A DNA stretch of 64,000 nt from Edaphochlamys debaryana. Taxonomy: Eukaryota; Chlorophyta; Chlorophyceae; Chlamydomonadales. This document shows positions 56,220-64,000 of the stretch, one piece after another; positions within the stretch are counted from its first letter, which is position 1, and each line of letters opens with the position of its first letter. The notes under the pieces were generated by a model. The model was not told the DNA's origin. It searched no databases and worked only from the letters and a program-made list of their open reading frames with translations. A program made the position numbers and the translations under genes. The DNA is taken from NCBI GenBank assembly GCA_016858145.1, contig JAEHOE010000012.1, positions 744,001 through 808,000 on the forward strand, written 5' to 3'.

Positions 56220-59200
56220 ATGGCGATGGCCAGAGCAGTCGCTTTTTGTCTGCTGCTGGCAGGGCTCGCTGGCAACCTCAGAGCCGCTTGGGGAGGCGAC
56301 GTCTCGGAGGGGTTTGGCGGGGAGCGGTCATGGTTGCCATGGGGACTGGCAAGGCAGGAGGCGGGGGAGGGGGCGGGCGTGTCCCAGCCCAGAGGGCGGC
56401 GGTTGGCTCAGTACGGCCAAGTGGGGTTCACCGTGCCCAAAGTCCAACACACGCCGCCTCAGTTTCAGTACCTTACTATGGACTTCATCCTAGGTGCGGC
56501 CGGGCGGTGCCGCGGGCTGAGGAGCGGGCGAAGCCATGCTGTTCTGCTGCGGGGCTTGGGTGTCGACGGGCATTGCCACCGGATGCACCAAGGCACCAAG
56601 GCCGTCGGCACAGGGTGCACCAGCCCATACTCGCCCAAGCCTTTGGGAGCGGGCGGGGGGCGTCAGGGCTGTATGATCGCAGCACGCTCTTACCTGCTTG
56701 CCCCTTACAGTAGGCACCCCCGCTCCTGGCCCGCAGCATCCATGGGCGCCCAGAACGATAGCAAGGCGGCGGCGGTCCTGGGGGAGAAGACCACGGGTGC
56801 GGGGGCCCGGGTACGGTTGCGGGGGCACGGGCACGGTCGGGCTGCAGAGGCTCAGTAGCACAGACCTCAGCCCGTGCTTTGCCAGGGCCTGCCTCCCATG
56901 GACTTGGTGCCATGCAAACCTGCGCTCCGCCCTTCACCAAACCCCTCCGGGTCCCGTTCGCCGCCACCCCCAGACGACCCCCAGCGTGCCGCCAAGCGCC
57001 GGTGTGCCGGCACCCGCGGCGCCTGGTGCGGCCGCATGGCTCAGCAGGCGCCCGTGCCCACGCGGCCCCCGCCCCGGGGCTCCAAGGGCTGCCCCAACGA
57101 CTGCTCCGGATGGGGCAATTGCGACCACGACACAGGGCTGTGCGTCTGCCCCGCACGTACGTGGGGGGTGGCAGCTGAGAGGGTCTGGAGTTGCGGGGGC
57201 GTGGGATGAGGGCGGCGTGCGGAGCTGGGTTTGGGAAGAAGGCCTGGAGGTGGGCTAGGGACGGGGGCTGCCCCGGGACTGCACGACCCCACCTCTGAGT
57301 CACCAGGCCGTTGCCCTTGGTGCTGCGGTGCGGTACTGCAGAGCGCGCGGGGCCTGACTGCGGGGAGGAGGTGAAGCGGCCGTGCACCCTGCGCTACCGT
57401 CACCCCTGGGAGAGCCACGTCAAGACCGCGGTGGTGGGTCGGCATGTGGGGCCGGCGGGGGAGGGTGCAGAGAGGGGGCTAGAGTAGGTGATAGTATGGT
57501 TGTGCGCTGTAGCAAGAAGAGGCTGCCTCGCCCGCTTACAAGCTTGTTTCCTGTCCCCGACGCTAGCTCAGCCCCTGCGTTGAGGCCCGGAGCTTTGCTG
57601 TGGGGTCCAACACTCCCCCCTTATGCTTCGCCAAGCCCCAACTTTTGTTTTCCATTTCCTCTCTCGCGGCCTCAGGGCCACGTGGGACCCGACCACCACG
57701 ACCTGAACGTGTCCGCCCCCGGGTGGCTGGCCAGCAGGTGCAACGGTGAGGAGGATGCAGGAGTGGGGCCTCGGAGGGAAGCGGGTTGGGAAGGAAAGGG
57801 CAAGTCGTGACGAGGAAATCTTCCTGGGCTCATGCCTCAACCTGACTGCAACGACCACGCGTGCCTTCTTCGTCAAGATGCAACAAGGCAAGTAACACGA
57901 GATGCAACAAGAGAAGACAAAAGATAGACAGTCGGATTGGGCTTCTTCTACGGTCAGTGGCTGGTCAACGCCCGCTCCCTGCCCCCTCGCCTCAGGGTAC
58001 TGCCTCGACGACTTCGCCATGTGCATGTGCGGCTACAACAGCACGTACAGACACGTGAGTACGACACACGTATCGTACGGCAGGTCTGCGCGGAGGTCAC
58101 TCTGGGGCCGAGCAGCGGCTGCCCTCGATGGCTTGCTCTAGCAGCCGCCGCGAACCTTGCTCTCAACGTGCACGGTCTATCGTGCTGGCCCCAGCTGTGA
58201 CAAACCTGTGTGTGACGTGCCCACGCTGCCGCCTTAAATCCAGGCTTTTGCCCCCAATTACTTCTTTTACGAATGTGCAGATTCCGGCCCCTCCCGGCTC
58301 GCCGCCTTGGACGCCCCCGGTGCAGTGGGGCCGCCCCACGCCCGAGCACTGCCACCTCGGGGAGGTGGGCCGGGGCCGAGGGCAGCTGCCGCTGCTCCGC
58401 TCGGTTTGGGATTACTGCTCTGAGGCGAAGCACAGAGCTGAACTCGAGCGGTGTTGGACAAGCGTAAATTGGAACGCAACAGCACCCAATCCAAGTACCC
58501 AAACTGTGACACGCAGGACCGGGACGGTAACAAGATCGAGTGGGGCCGACCGCACATCAAGTGGGCGGACTTGTACGGTGGGTGCCCGTTGGGGTGGCAG
58601 GGAGGGAGGTGGGGGCAAGGGCTCAGCAGGGTGGGGAACACAGCCCGTTGTGTGGTTTCGAGTACTTAGCTCTTTGGCCCTGCGAAGACCCTGCCCCGAT
58701 CGGCCCTCTCCCTCGCCCAGGAGACATGGGGTGGTGCAACAACGAAAACCCAATCCACCAGTGAGACCACGCGGGAGGGGGAAGCGATAGCGGACCAAAG
58801 CCGGCTGGGGGGCAAGGCGGCCGAGGAGAAGTCCAGGGGCCCGCAAGATGTGTAACATGAGACCTGCAACTGAACTGCTCCCTTTTAACCGCGCCCCTGG
58901 TTTTACTGCATGCCCGCTCGACTCCCGCCTGCCCGTCTGCAGCTGCGGATGCCTCTTCGTGAGTCCTCCCGCGTGATGCGTTGCTGGGGGGTTGGCGGGA
59001 GGCCGGTGCCCTCACATGCGCTCAGCATTCGCTTCCTTGCTACCGTGCTAGCATTTGCCATCAAGCTGTCGACATCATCCAGCCTACCCGCCCTCTCCAC
59101 CCCTCTCAACCCGCTTGCCCTACCCGCCGCCCGTGCCACCCTGACCGCCCTCAGGACGGCAACGACTGGCCCTGCGACGGCTCCCGGCGTTTCGAGGCCT

Positions 59201-62200
59201 ACTGCGCCAACCAGTGCACCGGCCACGGTGACTGCCACTGGGGCTTCTGCAAGTGGGGCCGGGGCAGGGCTAAACGGGTGGGCTGGGCGGCAAGGCTTGC
59301 GCATATTAAGAGGGGTTGCCAAGTTGCGTGCGGAGAGCGTCCGCCACGTCAGCAGCCGGCTTTGCTTCGCCGACGCTGGCGGTGACCTCACCGGCGGCCA
59401 TCTCCACAACCCATGCGCGACCCGATCGCAGGTGCCACCCGGGGTGGTACGGCTCGGACTGCTCTCGCAAGAAGGCGGGGGAGGAGCCGGAGGAAGGTGG
59501 GTGGAGTTGAGACCGGAGGTTATGCGGGTGGGAGAGGGGGCCGCCCCCGGGCCCGACGCTAGGCCAACCTGGCGGCCTGAGGGGAGTGAGGGCTTAGCCG
59601 GCTGCGGGCCTTGTCTAACCGCCCGTTTCCTCCCCTTCCCTGCCCGCATCAGGCTACCTGTCCCGGCCCTGGCTCCAACGGGTCGTGGTTGTGCCCCCCG
59701 CCTCGCTCCCCAGCCCGCCCAAGCCCACACGGCCGCGCCCCCTCATCTACGTGGGTACAGCAATTGCAGCGGGGCCGGGCACACGGCTGGGAATGCTCGA
59801 TACCCAAGGGACGGCTACACTTACGGCTCACGGCTTTGCCCTCTCCGTACAGGTGTACGACATGGCGCCGTACACGTCCCGGTTCCTGCAGTACCGCCTG
59901 GGCGCGTGAGGAGGGGCGGGACTTATGCAAGTGTGCCTCTGTGACAGCTCTGTGGCTCCGCTGCCTCTCCTGCCTGCCCGCTCGGCCCCACTCCACACCC
60001 TGACCCCGCCCGCTTCCCGCCTGCCCAGGGACTCTTGCATGTGGCGCCGCTTCGACTCCGCCAACAACTCTATTCTGCTGCCCATGACGTACAGGTGGGG
60101 CCGCAGCAGCTGATGAGAAGTTGATGGTCCCGCTACAATGTTCACGGTCACAAGGTGGCCGCGCATGCTCTCGGGCCCAACGGCGAGCCGTTCCAGTACC
60201 AGCGTAGGGTTGCCTAAAGCTCCGGTTCCCCGGCGTCCCTCGACGCGAGCCCGCCCCCACCCCGCTCTCGCCCTCTTGTCTCCCTGACCTCAGCATCGAG
60301 GTGCACCTGCATGAGATGATGCTGCAGAGCGAACACAGGTGGAGCGGGCGTGCTGGTCCTGGGGGCACTGACCGGCTGCTGAGGCAGGCGTGTACGCGCG
60401 GACGCAGCCCTGCGCCGGACTGCGGCCTCCGGTGCCTCCCTCGAGTGGCACTGGCTACGGTACCTACCGTAGTCGTTGCGGGCAGCTTCCAGCTAAGCCT
60501 GAAGGGGGGCCGCGCCGGAGCCGGGGTGGTGAAGTCAATCTCCCCCTGCACCCTCTCATTGTCTGACTGCTGGCCCTCCGCGCCCCCCATCTGCTAGGAC
60601 CTTTGACCCCGAGGAAGCCGACTTCTTCTACGTGCCCATTTACTTCACCTGCTTCATGTGGCCCGTGCTCGGATGGTACGGCGGGGGTGGGCTGGGGAGG
60701 CCCGGGTGCGTGCGGCTGGTGAGGGGCGGGGAGGTAGGCGGTACCGGTACCGGTACCGGTACAGCGTGCTCTGATCGCTCGGCCTTCCTGCCCGGTTGCC
60801 TTGTGCCATGTTCTACACGCCGCAGGGCCGACCACCCCTGGTTCTACGCCCCTAACGGTGAGGCGGTGGGGCGGCGCGGGATAGTCTGCTGGGGCATGAG
60901 GCTCCTGTCTGGGGCCTCATACCCCCTCTTCGTTGCCTCCGGCTACCGGCATCCTGCCCCCATGATGACATGACCTCACCTCTCCTCACGTCCTCCCCCC
61001 CAGCCCACTCCCGGCCCATGCACGTGATCAACATGGTGCTCGAGGCACAGGCCTGGCTGGAGGCCACCTACCCCTGGTGGAGGCGGAGGGGCGGCCGGGA
61101 CCACATCTGGCTGGTGGGGTGTGTGAAGGGCTGCTCGCTCGCTGGTGGGGTGTGTGTGCTTGGGGTGGATGGGGGCATGGAGGCCGGATGCGCGTATAAG
61201 GGACAGGGTGCAGGGGGCTTCCGTTTGCCCCATGCGCCGCGTCAGCAACGGAACCGTAGGTCTCGCCCCGCTTTCCCCATGCACAGGTCATCCCCACTCA
61301 ACTTTTCTCCTGTACTCCCATCCGCCCCAGACCGCCATGGACGAGGGCGCTTGCTACATGCCCACAAACGTCTACAACGCATCCATCATGCTCACGCACT
61401 GGTAAGCGGACACTCTGAAGTAAAAGAGGAGGCTGATTGGCAATACACTTGCAGCCTGATAGACTTGCAGCATCCCCGCCCGTCGCCTCCGTATTGGTAG
61501 TTCCGCTCTGACAAGTTCGCCATCCGCCCGCTCCTCCCTCGTGGCCAAGGGGCCGCACCGATCCGGAGCACACCTCTGGCTCGGCGTACCTGCAGGCAGG
61601 CGACCAGGGGCAGGGGGGCAGGAGACAGTGGGAAGCAAGGCAGGCTCTGGACGGATCTCCGTCATGGCACGCTCCGGGCCAGCGAACTCCTGCCGTGACT
61701 GTGGGCAGTCTTGTGACACACCGGGTACCGGGTAACGGTAAAACCAAGCATCTGCAGTGCTTATTGCTCAAGCATAACCGCCCGTCCGTCCGCACAGGAT
61801 GACTACAGCATCGGGCCCAACTTCTTCAAGAACGCGGCCAACTTCAGCGGCTGGCCGGGGCAGGACTGGCGAGACAAGATCAAGGGACATCCCTGCTACG
61901 ACCCCAAGAAGGTAGGGGCAGCCGACGGGGGCAGCCGCGGGGTCAGAGGAGGCCGCCCCTCTTCTGTGCCCTAGCCCGCTGCACGAGAGGCGGCTACCGC
62001 TCTTGTGCGCCCTAGCCCGCTGCACGAGAGGGGCCTTCCTCCGCCTCCACCTCCCCTCCCCTCCCCCTTCCTCCCTTGCTCAGGATGTGGTGATCCCCGC
62101 CTTCAAGCCCCCAGAGCACTTCATCAGCTCCCCCCTGATGGGGGCGCCGCCCATGGTGCGTCCGCAGCCTCCTCCCGGGGACCCGCATGGACCTGCCTGG

Positions 62201-63944
62201 ACCTGTCCGGACCTGCCTGGACCTGCGTGCCCGCCCCAAACCCTCTCCCACCACCCCACCGCCCCAGGTCCGAGACATCCTGCTCTACTTCCGGGGCGAC
62301 ATCGGGGCCGCCCGCCTGGACCGATACAGCCGGGGCATCCGCCAGAGGCTGTTCAAGTGGGGACGGGAGGGGTCAGGAGGGAGAGTGGGGGGGCAGGGGG
62401 CACTGAGCTGAGGGCGGCTGGCGAGGCCCATAACACGTACGGCATGGTTGCGCCTCCTGGTTGGGCCGCGCAGCCCCGGATCTCTCAACCACCCGCCCCC
62501 GCTCCCCCAGGCTGGCGCACGATAACGATTGGGTAACAAAGTGAGGAGGGCGGGTTGCCAGGAGGTGGAGCAGGTCTGGTCAAGGGCTGGGCGAGCACGC
62601 GGGAACGCTTGCGTTGCCACGTCGACAGCACTGGCCCTGATCCCGTCAACAACCGACCCCCGACCCCGACCTCTGCCAGGCACTCGATCTACATTGGCAA
62701 CGGGGAGACCGTCGTGGGTCCCTACAGCGAGCACATGGCGCGCAGCAAGTTCTGCCTCATGGCACCGGGTGGGTGTCCCTTACTGTACCCTTGTGCGGAG
62801 GCCAGTCAGCACCTGCCCTCCTCCCATCCTTCCTCACCTCCCGCGCTGCCCCACCACGGCACCCCCGCCCCGCACCTCGCAGGTGACGGCTGGTCGCCCC
62901 GTGCCGAGGACGCGGTGCTCCACGGCTGCGTCCCCCTGGTCATCATGGACGGCGTGGACCCCGTGTGGGGCTCCCTGCTGGACTGGAGCGCCTTCAGCGT
63001 GCGGGTGCAGGAGCAGGCGCTGCAGGCCGTACCGCAGGCACGTGGGGGGAGGCGGGGGGGATGCGGTGGAGAGGAAAGAAGGGAAAGAGGGAAGCGTGGG
63101 GCAGCGTTGTCGAGGAGACGGAACGGGGTCCAGGTGGCGTGAGGCGCAGGCGCAGCTTCAGGGGACGGGCGTCTACCGGTAATCTCTTTGCCCGCCAACA
63201 CGCCCGCTGGTCCTTAGATTCTGGAGGCCATCCCGCCTGCCCGCCTGGCGGCTATGCAGCGGGCCCTCACCAAAGTTTGGCACAGGTGAGGAGGGGAAGA
63301 AGGTGCAGGTTACCGGAGGGCTTTGGGGCTCTGCGACTGTTACGGGACCCGTCAGGCTTTCCCCTCTCCTCCAGGTTCGCGTGGGGCACGGGGCCCGTGA
63401 TGGCGGACAAGCTGGCGCACGTGTTCCGTCACAACGCTCAGGTGCGTGAGGGAACTGGCAGCAGCGTGCAGGGGAATGAAAGCGGAGACGGAGCCCCCGT
63501 CCCCGTCCGAGAAGGCGGTGAAGTATGTACGGACTTGCTTTTGGTGGATTTGCTCCTGATGAAGGGGAAGTTACCTTCTTGGTCCGACCCCTTGCCCCTA
63601 CCTTCCTCGTCCCCCACCTTGTCCCTCTCTCCCTCAGAACCACCCCGCCAACGTCAACGCCGTGGGCACGTCCCTCACCTACCGGGCCACGCCCTTCGTG
63701 CCGCGCACCTCCTTCCCTCGGGAGGACGACGCATTCAGCACCCTCATGCAGGCGAGCGGGGGTGGGGGTGCGTGCGCTCGGCTCGGACAGATAGGGCGGT
63801 GGGTTGGGGGCGTCTTGGGTGGAGGGCCGCTTAAAGGCCAGGCTTGCGGGAGGCCGAATCAGTGGGCGAACGGCTCATACACTGCGCCGCTTCCGGCTCC
63901 GCCCTCCGCAGTGGCTTTATCATCGGATAGACGACACGCGGTGA
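56220..63944 (+). CDS. EGF-exostosin (GT47) glycosyltransferase
   Basis: Secretory-pathway glycosyltransferase of the exostosin family, with EGF-like modules before the catalytic domain, an arrangement common in volvocine algae. It starts at ATG 56220 (MAMARAVAFCLLLAGLAGNL), a signal peptide or type II anchor. About 28-30 short exons with GT-AG introns. EGF-like 1 is CPNDCSGWGNCDHDTGLCVC (about 57090-57155). Then come HDLNVSAPGWLASRC, DDFAMCMCGYNSTYRH and PAPPGSPPWTPPVQWGRP, and WCNNENPIH. EGF-like 2 (CANQCTGHGDCHWGFCKCHP, then GWYGSDCSRK) is split by the intron ending 59431. Exostosin motifs follow: VYDMAPYTSRFLQYR, FDPEEADFFYVPIYFTCFMW, YSIGPNFFKNAANFSGW, DVVIPAFKPPEHF, ILLYFRGDIG, YSEHMARSKFCLMAPG, DGWSPRAEDAVLHGCVPLVI, WSAFSVRVQEQAL and ILEAIPPARLAAMQRAL. 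The last exon, 63912-63944, encodes WLYHRIDDTR. Acceptor polysaccharide or glycoprotein unknown; cell-wall or extracellular-matrix glycan is the likely target. Confidence 0.88.
60740..60762 (+). repeat. (GGTACC)n hexanucleotide repeat
   Basis: Nearly four copies of the palindromic hexamer GGTACC, inside an intron of the exostosin-like gene. No role apparent. Confidence 0.9.
61961..62030 (+). repeat. Intronic tandem duplication, about 40-bp unit
   Basis: GCCCTAGCCCGCTGCACGAG occurs twice, 40 bases apart, just upstream of the exon encoding VVIPAFKPPEHF. The unit lies in an intron and does not affect the protein. Confidence 0.85.
62177..62230 (+). repeat. Intronic short tandem repeat (TGGACCTGCC-like)
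   Basis: About four imperfect copies of a 10-11 bp unit, GGACCTGCCT, in an intron of the exostosin-like gene. Confidence 0.85.
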
Positions 63945-64000
63945 CACAGCTTGGTGAAAGGGCACACACTCGGAGGCCCAGATCTAAGCCGGCCAGCACC

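Noticed and set aside
56490..57445. Minus-strand frames of up to 300 codons opposite the exostosin-like gene
   Set aside because: Low-complexity Pro/Arg/Gly composition and direct overlap with exons and introns whose forward reading gives EGF and exostosin motifs.
1..64000. CRISPR arrays, bacterial operons, integrase or transposase genes, rRNA or tRNA genes
   Set aside because: None found. The gene structure is eukaryotic and repeats present are coding tandem repeats, short intronic repeats or small dispersed elements without their own proteins.

Overview
The window looks like nuclear DNA of a volvocine/chlamydomonadalean green alga. It is very GC-rich, most genes are cut into many short exons by GT-AG introns, TGTAA poly(A) signals follow several stop codons, and the protein families are typical of that lineage: an OPR/RAP organellar RNA-binding protein, an EGF-exostosin glycosyltransferase, receptor-like TKL kinases with proline-rich stalks, and proteins with MYND-like cysteine tails. 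The species cannot be named from sequence alone. All gene models are hand-spliced readings, and exon edges are exact only where stated.

Layout, left to right: (1) 5'-truncated paralogue A of a MYND-tail family (+, 2-2436); (2) a receptor-like pseudokinase (-, 11615-4258); (3) a membrane-anchored asparagine-synthase-domain protein with a C-terminal zinc ribbon (+, 11865-13941), divergent from the pseudokinase; (4) a 1957-residue low-complexity protein with about fourteen 93-bp repeats (+, 14667-21076); (5) methionine gamma-lyase with a probable C-terminal extension (-, 26506-22496); (6) a receptor-like kinase with intact catalytic motifs (+, 28459-34942); (7) paralogue B of the MYND-tail family (-, 40664-37632); (8) a decayed fragment of a GT4 glycosyltransferase; (9) paralogue C, broken by a nonsense codon and a frameshift (-, 45322-42148); (10) the intact GT4 glycosyltransferase (-, 47913-45780); (11) a Polycomb RING1-type E3 ligase (+, 48177-50603); (12) an OPR-RAP protein (+, 51183-53535); (13) an AAGAB/p34-like adaptor chaperone (-, 55882-54518); (14) an EGF-exostosin GT47 protein (+, 56220-63944).

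The genes do not form one pathway. The main structural story is the A/B/C family. B and C are tandem on the minus strand, and each is preceded by a copy of the 3' end of the GT4 gene (intact before C, decayed before B). The duplication unit was therefore probably glycosyltransferase tail plus MYND-tail gene. The copies show patchy near-identity that suggests gene conversion, and all three end in the same half zinc finger. Other points for a second look are the receptor pseudokinase beside an intact receptor kinase, the asparagine synthase domain without a glutaminase half but with a membrane anchor and zinc ribbon, the possible stop-codon-bypassing splice in methionine gamma-lyase, and a roughly 110-bp repeat shared by two distant intergenic regions.
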